Below, piece after piece: positions 11,047 to 22,005 of a DNA stretch of 64,000 nucleotides (position 1 is the first letter of the stretch; every line of letters begins with the position of its first letter). The notes under the pieces were generated by a model. The model was not told the origin of the DNA, made no database searches, and worked only from the letters and a program-made list of their open reading frames with translations. The translations under genes were made by a program, and so were the position numbers. The stretch is from NCBI RefSeq assembly GCF_018446385.1, contig NC_055986.1, positions 102,457,344-102,521,343 on the forward strand, in the 5' to 3' direction. The DNA is from Zingiber officinale. Its lineage: Eukaryota; Streptophyta; Magnoliopsida; Zingiberales; Zingiberaceae.

Positions 11047-11606
11047 AATACTTGGGTTTAACGTCGTCGCTCGACGGTTTACGAAGACCTGAGTTTAACG
11101 TCGCTGCTCGACGATTTGTGAAGACTTGGTTTAATGTCGCTACTCGACAGTTTGCATAGACAAGGATTTAAGGTCACCACTCGACTACTGATGCCGACTA
11201 GGATTTAAGGTTGCCGCTTGACCATTGATGTTGATTAGGGTTTAAGATCGCCGCTCAACTGTTAATGACGACTAGGATTTAAGGTCGCCGCTCAACCACT
11301 GATGACAACTAGGGTTTAAGGTCGCCGCTTGACCGCTGATGACGACTAACATTTAAGGTTGTCACTCGACCGCTGATGACGACTAGGGTTTAACGTCGCC
11401 GCTCGACGATTTGATGTAGACCAGGGTTTAACGTCACCGCTCGACGATTTGATGTAGACCGGGGTTTAACGTCGTCGCTCGATGATTTGACGTAGACCAG
11501 GGTTTAACGTTACCGCTCAACTATTTGATGCAGACCGGGGTTTAACGTCGTCGCTCGACGATTTGATGTAGACCGGGGTTTAACATCATCGCTCGACGAT
11601 TTGACG
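11047..11606. repeat. Minisatellite of about 40-bp units in G2
   Basis: About 14 variable copies of a unit close to GGGTTTAACGTCGCCGCTCG plus ACGATTTGATGTAGACC. Copies at 11385-11606 are the most uniform. The array lies between the end of pol and the antisense ORF, the region of Tat elements known for hypervariable tandem repeats. Confidence 0.9.
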
Positions 11607-11699
11607 TGTCGTTTGACTCAAAGTTCAGAAACCTTAGTTTTTATTCTCATCCTGCATTCAAAAAGGATGTACAAATACATTGCTATTCACTCGCGCACC

Positions 11700-12790
11700 T
11701 TATCCTGCCCTGTACAGTTGGAGATAATTCGCGCTCCACGACTGTTCGAGTTGCCTTCCATTCTTGTCCTCCAAGTAGTAGGCACTCGAGTGGAGCTTTT
11801 CCACGATCTTTAAAGGTCTTGCCCATGGGGCTTCGAGCTTGGTGACGTCGCTAACCGGCTTCACTTTCTTCCAAACGAGGTCGCCGACCTAGAATGATCT
11901 CAGGATCATCCTCCGGTTGTAATTTTGCTTCATCCGTTATCAGTACGCCGTTAGCCGTACAACTGCTTTAGCACGTGTTCCATCCACCAAGTTGAGCTCT
12001 ATGAGCCTCCGCTTAGCGTTGTCCCCATTGTAGTACCGCACTCGATCGGACTCCACTCCAACTTCTACTGGGACGACTGCTTCACCTCCGTATACCAAGT
12101 GGAAAGGAGTCATGTCGGTCCCCTCCTTCGGGGTCGTGCGGAGAACCCACAGCACACTCAGGAGCTCGTCAACCCAACTGCCTCCGACGTGATCGAGTCG
12201 AGCGTGTAGTACTTGAAGGATTTCCCGATTGGTGACCTTCGCTTGTCCATTGCTTTGGGGGTAGGCCACAAAGGTAAAGGCTTGCTGGATGTCATAGCCC
12301 TCGTACCATTCTCTGAGTCTCTGACCGGCAAATTGTCTCCCATTATCTGATACGAGCTGACGTGGGATGCCGAACCAACATATGATATACTGTCACACGA
12401 ACTTAATGACCATCTGCTTGGTTATCCTTGCAAGAGGCTCGACTTCCACCTACTTCGAGAAGTATTCCATCACGACTAGTAGGAATTTCCGCTGATCAGT
12501 CATCATGGGGAATGACCCTATGATGTCCATGTCCCATTGGTCGAACGGACAAGATACTATCGACACCTTCATCTCCTGGGTCGGTCTGTGCGAAAGGTTG
12601 AGATACTTTTGACAGGACAGACAAATGGCTACCATCCGAGCGACATCTTCTTGGAGGGTCGACCAAAAATACCCAGCTAGGAGTATTTTTCAAGCCAAAG
12701 AGCGGTCGCCCAGATGACCCCCGCACGAGCCTTGGTGTATTTCTTGAAGAATGTATTAGGCATCTTCTAACCCGATGCACTTTAGTATGG
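11700..12790 (-). pseudogene. G2 integrase
   Basis: The frame runs from a zinc-finger remnant (CLSCQKY, near 12610) through the catalytic core. The first Asp is in QWDMDIIG (near 12520), the second in VSDNGRQF (near 12330) and the Glu in VTNREIL (near 12210). A GPY-like C-terminal part ends in a SWSANYLQLYRAG-type tail and a TAA at 11700-11702. Integrase would insert the cDNA into the genome. Stops in place of Arg or Gln codons (for example near 12450 and 12390) break the frame. The D-D-E residues themselves are still readable. Confidence 0.85.
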
Positions 12791-12914
12791 GCCTGGAGAA
12801 GGCTTTCTTATATAGCTGGTCCCTGACCAAGGTGAACCGCCCGACCCTCTTCTTCAGTAGGCGAGTTTCATCCCGATCGGCAGGTGTAACTCCCAACCGC
12901 AGGAATTCTATCAG

Positions 12915-13415
12915 GGTCATCCTCTAGTCGCTCGAGAAGTTTATCCCTTTCATTCGGTCAATATGCGCTACCAGTGATATTTGTTTGATTGGCTGCCCTA
13001 TGACAATCGACAACAATGAATTGACTAGCTTGGCCAACTCATCTGCCGCCTGGTTCTCCGATCGGGGGATTTTTTGTATGATGATCTTCTGAAATTTGGT
13101 CTTCAGCTTCTCGAAGGCTTCCACATAGAGCCTGAGTCAGGCATTGCTTATCTCGAACGTCCCGGACAACTGCTGAGCGGCCAACTGAGAGTCCGAGTGG
13201 ATGAAGACTTTAACAGCTCTCACATGCCAGGCTGCATGTAAGCCAACTATCAATGCCTCATACTCGGCTTCATTATTGGTGACTCTGTAGTCCAACCGAA
13301 CGGATAGCTGCATCCGGTCTTCTCATGGTGAGATGAGCAATATTCCGATTCTGCTTTCCTGTCGAGTGGATGAACCATCAATGTATACCTTCCAAGTTGC
13401 TTTTGGCTCGCCATT
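12915..13415 (-). pseudogene. G2 second, archaeal-type RNase H
   Basis: The minus strand encodes VYIDGSSTRQESRIGILLIS, then NNEAEYEALIVGLHAAW and HSDSQLAAQQLSG, giving the D-E-D metal-binding order. It continues to about 12924 with PRSENQAADELAKL. This domain is additional to the ordinary RNase H next to the RT and is the known diagnostic feature of Tat-lineage elements. In-frame TGA codons at about 13324 and 13138 interrupt it. Its proposed role in the family is removal of the RNA strand or primer during reverse transcription. Confidence 0.85.
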
Positions 13416-14790
13416 CTGGACCTTTATGATGAAATCCGCCAAGGCCTAGGCCTTAATCGTCGTTCGGGGTTAGTATTGGATGTTAAATTCGCTTAGCTCG
13501 GTCGTCCATTTAATCAGCCTTCCTGATGCCTCGGGGTTGAGAAGGACCTGTCCCAAGTCGCTATTAGTCTTCACGATGATTGAGTGCGCCAGAAAATATG
13601 CATGAAGCCTCTGAGTTGTGAGTACCAATGCATAGGCTAGTTTTTCTAGACCGGTGTAGCGAGACTCTGTATCTTTTAATATATGACTAAAAAAGTATAC
13701 ATGTTATTGTTCATGGTCATTTTGCCTCACTAAAGTCGATCCAACTGCATGTTCATTTGATGACAGGTAGATTTAGAGCGGCTCACAAACAATTGGCTTG
13801 ACTAATATAGGCAGGGTGCTAAGATATTCCTTCAGCTCCTCTAATGCTTGATCGCACTTGACGTCCCACTGGAATTTAGTAGCTCGGCATAGTATCTTAA
13901 AGAACGGTAGACTCCGATCAGATGACTTGGATATGAATCTGGACAGTGCGGTGATCCGACTGATGAGACGTTACGCTTCCTTCAAATTTCAAGTAGAGAC
14001 ATATCTTGTAGCGCTTTCACCTTGCTTGGATTGACTTCAATGTCCCGCTCGGTGATGATGTAACTCAGGAAGTGGCCACTTTTCGCGCCGAACAGACACT
14101 TGCTCGGGTTCAGCTTTATTTCATAGGTCCTCAACATCTGACAGGTCTCCTCGATATCTGCGCACAGGTCAGCAACTCGGAGGGATTTTATTAATATGTC
14201 GTCAACGTATACTCCATATTACAATTAATTTACCGTCGGAACACCTTGTTCATCAGCCTCTGATAAGTGGCGCCGACGTTCTTGAGTCCAAATGGCATGA
14301 CGTTATAGTAGTATGTCCCATCGGCCGTAATGAAGCTGACCTTCTCCTGATCTTCTCGGGCGAGCGGCACTTGGTGGTACCCTTGGTATGCGTCAAGCAT
14401 GCAGATCAGCTTGCATCCTGTAATAGAGTCCATCATCTGGTCAATCCAAGACAGCTGATAGAAATCCTTCAGGCATGCTTTGTTCAAATCACGAAAGTCG
14501 ATGCAAACCCGCCATTTGTTGGCCAGCTTTGAGACCAGCACCACATTGGCTAGCCAGCTCGGGAATTGAACTTCCCTAATATGGTCGGCCTCCAACAACT
14601 TCTCTATTTCCTCCCGGATGATCAGATTTTGCTCAACATTGAAATCTCTCTTCCTCTGCTTCACTGGCAGAGTGTCTGAGCCGACATGGAGCTCGTGCTG
14701 AGCCACACTCGGGGAGATTCCGAGAAGCTCATGTGTCTACCAGGTGAACACGTCATGGTTATTCTTGAGGCATGCCACCAGCTCTGCCTT
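13416..14790 (-). pseudogene. G2 reverse transcriptase and RT-linked RNase H
   Basis: The RT N-terminal part is open at 14230-14706 (IREVQFPSWLANVVLV, CIDFRDLNKAC, MLDAYQGYHQVPL, MPFGLKNVGATYQRLMNKVF). A stop and small shift at about 14228 follow, then the active site YVDD near 14197-14208. The connection and ordinary RNase H run through 13416-13900 (LVLTTQRLHAYFLAHSIIVK). Several stops make it non-functional. A SPEVPDVFTW-type hinge expected upstream is degraded at 14706-14790. Confidence 0.85.
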
Positions 14791-17700
14791 CTACTTGCCT
14801 TCTAGGTCGACCGCTACGAACGTGGTTGCCTCCGTTCAGCTGGGATGGATCTGCACTTCCTCCTTTTCTTCGTATACTAGAGTGAGAGGCTTTTCAGTGA
14901 TAGCGTTTACATCTAGACGCGAATTCTTCCAAGCGGCCTTTGCTTCGGTCTTGACCATCTCGACGTAACATCGCCGAGTGGTCAGTTGGTCGCCTTTGAC
15001 TTCTCCCACCTGGTCGTGGATCGGGAATTTGATCTTCTGGAAGTATGTAGATACCACTACCAGGATCTCATTGAGGGTCGATCGGCCTAGGATGATGTTG
15101 TAAGCCGACAGTGCATCCACCGCTATGAAGTTGGTGGTCATGGTTTTCCTCAGTAGCTCCTCTCCCAGCGAGATGGACAATCTTGCTTGGTCTTGTTAGG
15201 ATGTATACTAAAAGCCTAAGCTATTGGTATAAACATTTATCTAGAAATAAGAATCACATTGGTCAAATATCTACATTTGTGATAAATGTAGTTGTTCAAT
15301 TAATTTATATTGTAGATAACATGGTGTGTGGTGTCACACACAAAGGATCATGTTATCAGTACCTTATAAATTATAAACAGTAGCTCACGACCATGATGGA
15401 TAGGAACAAACCATTGGAATGTCGTAGTGTAATTAGGTATTAGTTTATCTTAACTATATAATTACACTAGTACACTTAGAGTGTATTGAGTAGGACCATT
15501 AGAGGTCGTTTTTTTTATACTGACTTTATAAAGGAACAAAGACCTCAGTTATTATGGAAGTGTGTGCTCTTAATCCTAATATAATAACAAGCACATATAT
15601 TTGATATTTATTTCTTTAATTTATCAATGGGTGAGATTTAGTTCGATAAATCAATAAACCCAATAAATTGGGAAATGATATCACTTATAGTGTGTGTTGT
15701 TGATTATAGAAGGAAACTGTGTCCTAGTGATCTAGGTTGAGAATGTCCCCAAGAGGAGCTCATAAGGATTGTCATGTTAAACCCTGCAGGTGGACTTAGT
15801 CCGACATGACGATGAAGTTGAGTGGTACTACTCTTGGAGCTAGATATTAATTAAGTGAGTTGTCAGTAACTTACTTAATTAGTGGACATTTGTTATCTTA
15901 AACACAGGGAGACTGACACACTCATAATAAGGAGCCCAAAATGTAATTTGGGATTGGTGCGGTAGTTCAATAATAGTTCTTTAGTGGAATGAATTATTAT
16001 TGATAAAATTAAGTTGTGTGTTCGGGGCGAACACGGGATGCTTAATTTCATCGGGAGACCAAAACCAATTCCTCCTCTCGGTCCCTATCGTAACCTCTTG
16101 TATATAGAGATTTATACCCACCATATACCCACCTTCTTACCCATCCAATGGGGCCGACCAAGTTAGCTTGGAACCCAAGCTAGGGCCGGCCAAGACCAAG
16201 TGGATGAGCCAAGTTGGTGGCCGGCCAAAGCTTGGGTCCCAAGCTTAGGTGGCCGGCCACTAGAATATTAAAAAGGATTTTTATTAAAATTATTTCTTAT
16301 GTGGATATCATGTTTTTAAAAGAAAGTTTAAAAATTAAAAATTTCCTTTTATAGCTTTCTACAAAAGATTAAGAGAAGAGATTAATCTCTTTCCTTATTT
16401 GTAGATTAAAAGGATGGTTTTAATTTTTTGGTAAAAACTTTCCTTATTTGTAAATCATCTACATGTTTAAAAGAGAGTTTAAAATTTGAAATCTTTCCTT
16501 ATTTGTTGATTAAAAGGTGGATTTTAAATTTTAAGAAAACTTTCCTTTTTAACCATGTTTATGATTTAAAAGAGAGTTTAAAAAATTAAATATTCTCTTT
16601 TATAAGTTTCTACAAAAGATTAAGAAAAGATTTGATATCTTTCCTTATTTGTAGATTAAAAGAGATTTTAATTTTTAGAAATAACTTTCTTTTTATCCAC
16701 ATGTTTAAAAGAAATATTTTAATTTTTTAATCCACCATGAAGGGAAAAATTATTGGAGGAATTTTTTTTAATTTTACGGAGACAAATTAGGAAGTTTTAA
16801 TTAATTAAAATTCTCCTTGATTTGTGGAAATTAGTGGTCGGCCATTGTATTTGGAAAAAGAAAATTATTTTTAATTAAATAAAATTTTCTTTTCAATGGA
16901 AAAAGAATTAAGGAAATTTTTATTAAATTTTCCTTATTTTCCAAGACCAAGGATTATAAAAGAGGGGGTAGAGGTGTCTTCATGGCGAACGACTCTATTC
17001 TATTTTTCCTCTCTTTTCTCCTTGGGTGTGGCCGGCCCCTCCTTTTCCTCTCCTCTCCTTTGTGTGGCCGAAACCTTCTCTTGGTGGAGATAGCTTTGGT
17101 GGCCGGATCTAAGAAGGAGAAGAAGGAGAGAAAAGAAGTCTCTTTTCTAGCATCCCTTAGAGCATTGGTGGTGGTTGAATCTCTTCATCCTTGGAGGTGC
17201 TCTTGTTGTGGCCGAACCTTGCAAGGAGGAGAAGAAGGTGCTTTGGTGGTTTCTCATCTCGGAAGATCGTTGCCCACACAACGTCCGAGGTTAGAAGAGG
17301 AATACGGTAGAAGACCTAGAGGTTTTTATTTGCAAAAGAAAAGGTAAATTAGTATTTAATTTCCGCATCATACTAGTTTTATTTCTTTGTAAAAATACCA
17401 AATACAAGAGGCATGCGATTCTAGTATTTCGAATTAGTTTTCGATGTTGTGTTCTTGTTTTTCTTTTCCTTGTGATTTGATTGTTCTTTTTGGTTAACCT
17501 AAAGTTATTTAAGGAAATTAAATATTAGCTTTCCTTAAAAGGCTTTGTCTAGGCGGTGGTGGTTGTTCCCATATCCAAGAAGGCCATGTGCCTCGCCATG
17601 CAGTCCTGGAAGCCAATTTTGGAAATTAATATTTAATGAAATTAATAACCTAGGTGATTTGGATCGAACGTGTTAAGTTCCGCAGGAGATCCAAGTCTAA

Positions 17701-18212
17701 ACCTAAAAGAACAAATAAATTAGACTTTGGATCAAACGTGTTAAGTTCCGCAGGCGATCCAAGTTTAATTTAAAAGAACACATGGTAGCTAGGAAAAGGT
17801 TCAGACCTTTGTACAAAATTTTTGTACAGTGGAACCATTAGGCTTTCCGAGTAGCAACCAACAGGTCTATCGGCAAAACTTCGTTGCCTATAAATCTATA
17901 CAGCGGGGTCGCCATGGGCAACAACTTATCTCGATCAATCTGCAGCTGATCGAACACCTTCTTAAAGATAATGCTCACAGAACTTCCTGTGTCAACTAAA
18001 GTCTGATGAATAGTATAATTGGCGATCACCACTCGGATGATTAGAGCATCATCATGAGGGATCTCCACTTCCTCCAAGTCTTTAGGACCGAAGCTGATCT
18101 CCGGTCCCTCGTCCTTTTCTCTACTGCATCCAACAGCGTGGATCTCGAGTCGTTGAGCATTTGATTTCCTTGCTCTGTTGGAATCACCTCCGGTCAGCTC
18201 ACCAGCAATCAT
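14791..18212 (-). pseudogene. G2 protease, split by a solo LTR
   Basis: The N-terminal part is at 17869-18212, with an intact retropepsin motif DTGSS (near 17985) and the IGNEVLPID segment. The remainder continues at 14836-15193 (SISLGEELLRKT, AYNIILGRSTLNEI). The interruption is a 2,670-bp solo LTR flanked by GGTCT on both sides. The two parts meet at the same point of the domain in G1, which is uninterrupted there. Coordinates span the insertion. Confidence 0.88.
15194..17863 (+). mobile_element. Solo LTR of copia family D
   Basis: It begins TGTTAGGATGTATACTAAAA, ends GAGTAGCAACCAACA, and aligns over its length with the two LTRs of the complete element at 22006-34992. Exact target duplication GGTCT lies at 15189-15193 and 17864-17868. 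No internal region is present, so it arose by recombination between two LTRs. A TATA box TATAAAAG is at 16955-16962. Length is 2,670 bp. Confidence 0.95.
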
Positions 18213-18703
18213 GCCTATCTCTTCTCAGGAGTTGTTGCCTCTATTTTCTGCTTCCCAAGCGGAGTGCCTATCTCGTTCAGTTGGGACTCAGGAGGGATCA
18301 GCGCTATCCCTCTGCTGATGCTGATGGAGTCGTTCGAGCGCCCCCCTTTCATCCTCTCGTTGTCCGATAGATTGGTGTCTATCTCGCCGATCAGGAGATG
18401 GGGATTGGTGACGGTATCCTCTGGGTGTCGGTCGACTGATGATCGGCATCATACCGCGGTAATCGCGCATGTTGTGTGTCATCGACTGATGAAAAGAACA
18501 GAACATATATGTATTCGTTGGCCTTCCTGAGCAGGTGGTCGAAGTCTCTGGGCAGCTTCCTAATGACCGATCGGAAGAATTCTCCCTCAACTAGCCCTTG
18601 AGTGAAGGCGTTCATCATTGTTTCAAACGAGACCAATGGGATGTCCATGGCTACCTTATTGAAGCGTTGAATATAGACTCGGAGTGTTGTTTTGATCCTT
18701 TTT
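18213..18703 (-). pseudogene. G2 gag, C-terminal part
   Basis: The frame contains LRVYIQRFNKVAMDIP, MNAFTQGLVEGEFFRSV and DHLLRKANEYI. It matches the corresponding part of G1 gag (YIKRFNQV...DLLIERATEFI). It continues, after an insertion, at 21522-22005. Downstream toward 18213 the frame is degraded and Arg/Asp-rich. Confidence 0.8.
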
Positions 18704-18804
18704 TTTATTAAAGGTAAATTATATATCATCAAGAAAAGGTATACAATCTACATGTCCTAGGATGTCCAGTCGGTTCTGACGAAGTGTCAGATCCTACTGA
18801 CCAT

Positions 18805-20491
18805 TGTTGGTGCAATCGACCTCCAAGGTTTTAATGTCAGACAAATATATTTAAGTATGGAGTTTGATCTAGGGAAGTCCTAGTTGTAGGCTAGGCAAGG
18901 GAAGTCCTAGCTGCAGGCTAGGCAAGAGAAATCTCAATAGATCGTGGAAGCCAGGTGGATAGGTCTGGAGGACCTGGTCCCTGGATAGCCGAATACTGAG
19001 GTAAGGGAAATCTCAGTAGATCGTGGAAACCAGGTGGATAGGTTTGGTGGACCTGATCCCTGGGCAGCCGAATACTGAGTTTTGGTGAGTGAAGCTAGGT
19101 GGAGAAAAACTCTAGGGGGTGATAACCTTAGGTTTTTGTGAGTGAAGCCAGATAGAAAAAAAAATCCTAGGGGGAGATAACCTTAGGTAATAGGAAGTCT
19201 TGGAGGGTCGACCGGACCATCGGATCTCGGTAAATCTAAGTTTAGGCTTACCATAGTATTCTGTGTTACTATTATTGTTGTTTGCTAATGTAGTATTGCA
19301 GGAAAAGTCTTAGTGGATCAAGCGATCAGACACTGAGCAGGCAAAGTCCAAACAGGTCTGGAAGACCAATGTTTGGCAGGTAAGTTGAGGTATGCAACTG
19401 GAGGAGCGACAGTGAGGTCGTGTTCCTGAAAGGAGCAACCTAAGGTCGCTGATCCAACTGAAGAAATCGGGAATGTTTCCAAGTTGAGATCAAGACAGTT
19501 CTACTGTCTTATATTACTCATGCATTATATATATTACTGTGCTAACCTTTATATTGCAGGAATACTTTATTTAACTCTGTGTTGCAGGTTCGGTCTGATC
19601 GGTCGACTGAACATAGGGATCGATCGACCGAACCAGTTTGACTCAGACCAGATATCAATTCAGACCAAAGCGGAGCATATTTCTATCGAAGCTTAATCGG
19701 TCGACCGAACCGGAGGATAGGTCGACCGAACTCTGATGATACAACATAGTTCAAATCGAGTAGAAGCAAAGGAGGAAAGCTTGCTGATCGGTCGACCGAA
19801 TGATCAACATTAAATGTATAGTAAATGCAAAAGCACGTTAAAATCTCGACGAACATGGAAGGAGCTTGTTCGGTCGACCGAACCAATAGATCGGTCGACT
19901 GAACCCTTAATGAACATTGATGGCAGAAGATCGAATCAGTGTCAAATCTCAGCAAGGAAGGAAAGGGGCTGGTTCAGTCGACCGAACCCAGGGATCGACC
20001 GACCAAACATCGACGGTTTTTATAAAAAGAAGCTCGAGGTCTGAAGCTGGGATATGGTTTTTCTGATCAACTCAAAGTTCTTCTCTGCATAAGCTACTCG
20101 TGCTACAAGTCTTCTACAACTCTTCAAGATATTCCATTCGAAAGTACCAACCAAGCTTCAATTTCTGCATTTGTTGGTATATCATTTTTTAACTTGCATT
20201 GTATTCTTTTATCAGTAAGATAGTAGGTTGTTACTATCTTACTCATCTGTACGTACTGCTTCTTTCCGAGGTTTTCAGAAAGAAGAGTTATAGTGGATTG
20301 CCTATCGGTGCGGTTAAGGATCGCGGGCCTTGGAGTAAGAGTCGACCTAGACTTCGAACCAAGTAACCGAACAAGTCATTTACTTTCCGCTGCTTACTCT
20401 AATTGTTTTTAAATACAATAAGAAAAGTTTTTTTTTAAGAGTGCGATATTCACCCCTCCCCCTTCCCTTATCGCACTCATCCGATCCAACA
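18805..20491 (+). mobile_element. SIRE-like solo LTR with exact TSD
   Basis: It begins TGTTGGTGCAATCGACCTCC and ends CATCCGATCCAACA. Target duplication ACCAT lies at 18800-18804 and 20492-20496. Length is 1,687 bp. The 3' part has a pyrimidine-rich CACCCCTCCCCC block, as in the LTR at 62251-63823. The lineage is inferred from LTR style only. Confidence 0.88.
19590..20015. repeat. Array of CGGTCGACCG palindromes in the solo LTR
   Basis: About eight copies of a motif close to TCGGTCGACCGAA at irregular spacing. One is the perfect 16-bp palindrome GTTCGGTCGACCGAAC at 19868-19883. It lies in the middle third of the LTR. Confidence 0.85.
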
Positions 20492-21521
20492 ACCATCTGA
20501 GGTATGAACTCTAAGAAACCCATATACATGTCATGTACTCTCACTGCACCATCCTCTCAAATACATCCAGTCTCACTATACCATCCTCCCAAAATTCAAC
20601 TAGTCTCACTACACCATCCTTCCATAGACAATCAATGTCATGTACTCCACCGTACTAGCCACTGAGGACTCCAATAAGATGTCAGTATCTGAGTGTTCGC
20701 CCTCCATGCATTTGATCTCATCAGCCCCAACACTATGCAGTGTGCAGCCCAGTGTCGTCCGCATCCTATCAATATCCGCCACCTGAGTGTATCCGGCCCT
20801 GCCCCCATCTCATCATCCATCTCATCCGCTGGTGCCTCTGTCTGTGGCAGTATCTGTGGGTATCTGCTATAGCGTGTAGTCCATCCCTAGTGTGATGACG
20901 ATATAAATCCACATGGGCCACAAGGTCCCTCACACCAAGGCTATCATCCTGCAACTGGTCATCGCCCCACTTTTAGCAAGTGGTCAGCTATCAACGAATT
21001 TGTCATGTCTTTACCATGAACCGTTTACTGCGGACTAGATAGCTCTTTATGGTCGATCTATGAACCCTCTTGGGCTTTTTGGCAAAGCCCCAGCCATCAA
21101 TGGATTTGATATTGTCCTTACCGCGAGTCGTTTGCTGCAGACTAGATAGATCATTATGGTTTTCACCATCCTCACCCATGTCTCTCCCCCTCAGCCCCCC
21201 TCAAACCAATATACAACGCCACATAACTGCCCGCCTCACAAAATGCCCTGCACAACCTCCCCTCTCACAGAATACCCTCACTGTACACTATACCATCTCC
21301 CTCAATGTACAATACAAGAATGCCCTCACCATACAAAAACAAGTCGTGGGCCCTCACTGCCCCCCACTAGTGTGACTCTCATACCACTCCATCCATGTAG
21401 AGCTACTCTGACGACTCCAAGACCACTCTATACCTCCAAACAGGCCTCCATGGGTAACGCATCCCTCCATCAGGTGATTGGCAGAAGGTGCCCGCTCCAC
21501 AGGTGGAAGCTCCATAGAATA

Positions 21522-22005
21522 TGCATCCTTGCTTAATGGAGAAGAGGCTGACACTTGTTTTCTGATAGCGGCAGCTGCTGGCGATCTGCCGTAAGAAGGC
21601 AACTCGGTAATCTTTGAAGCTACGTATGGATCCGTCCTGTAGTCTTCTGAACCATCGTTGCGCTGATCGGGAGAGGGTGGTGAGGAAGACTCGGCACTTT
21701 ACCCTGTCAGTGTACTGATGCAAGGTCGCGGCATTATCAAACTTGTTTAGATGATCGTCCAAATTGGTTATTCCGTTGTATTCCCCGATCGCCAATGGAA
21801 TATAGTGTCTGGGTAGATGATCACTCAAAATCTCCTAGGAGAACTGTAGGTTGATCAGTTCAGGTGAAGACTAGCTTCTGGGTGCCTTGCCTTTCCGCGC
21901 GTCCCAAATGGGAGCGTCATCCGAGGATGATCCTCGCTCCTGGTTCGCCTGAGATATTTCTGAGGGGGTGGGAATAGAGCATGATGGAAGGTGATGGGTG
22001 CAGGC
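21522..22005 (-). pseudogene. G2 gag, central part
   Basis: The gag core reads ITNLDDHLNKFDNAATLHQY, CRVFLTTLSRSAQRWFRRL, SFKDYRVAFLRQI and SLFSIKQG, then runs into the A-tailed insertion. The N-terminal side is cut at 22005 by copia element D. Stops occur upstream of about 21830. Confidence 0.85.

Larger units (their letters stand above)
18704..21521 (-). mobile_element. Unclassified A-tailed insertion in G2 gag
   Basis: It interrupts gag and is bordered by ATCCTT on both sides (near 18697-18702 and 21522-21527). On the minus strand it ends in AATAAAAAAAA directly at the border, as in poly(A)-tailed retroposition. After removal of the nested solo LTR (18805-20491), about 1.1 kb remains. It contains three repeats of about 37 bp around CTCACTRYACCATCCT (20545-20625). 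No domain is recognised. It could be a LINE end, a SINE-like element or a processed pseudogene. Confidence 0.5.
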
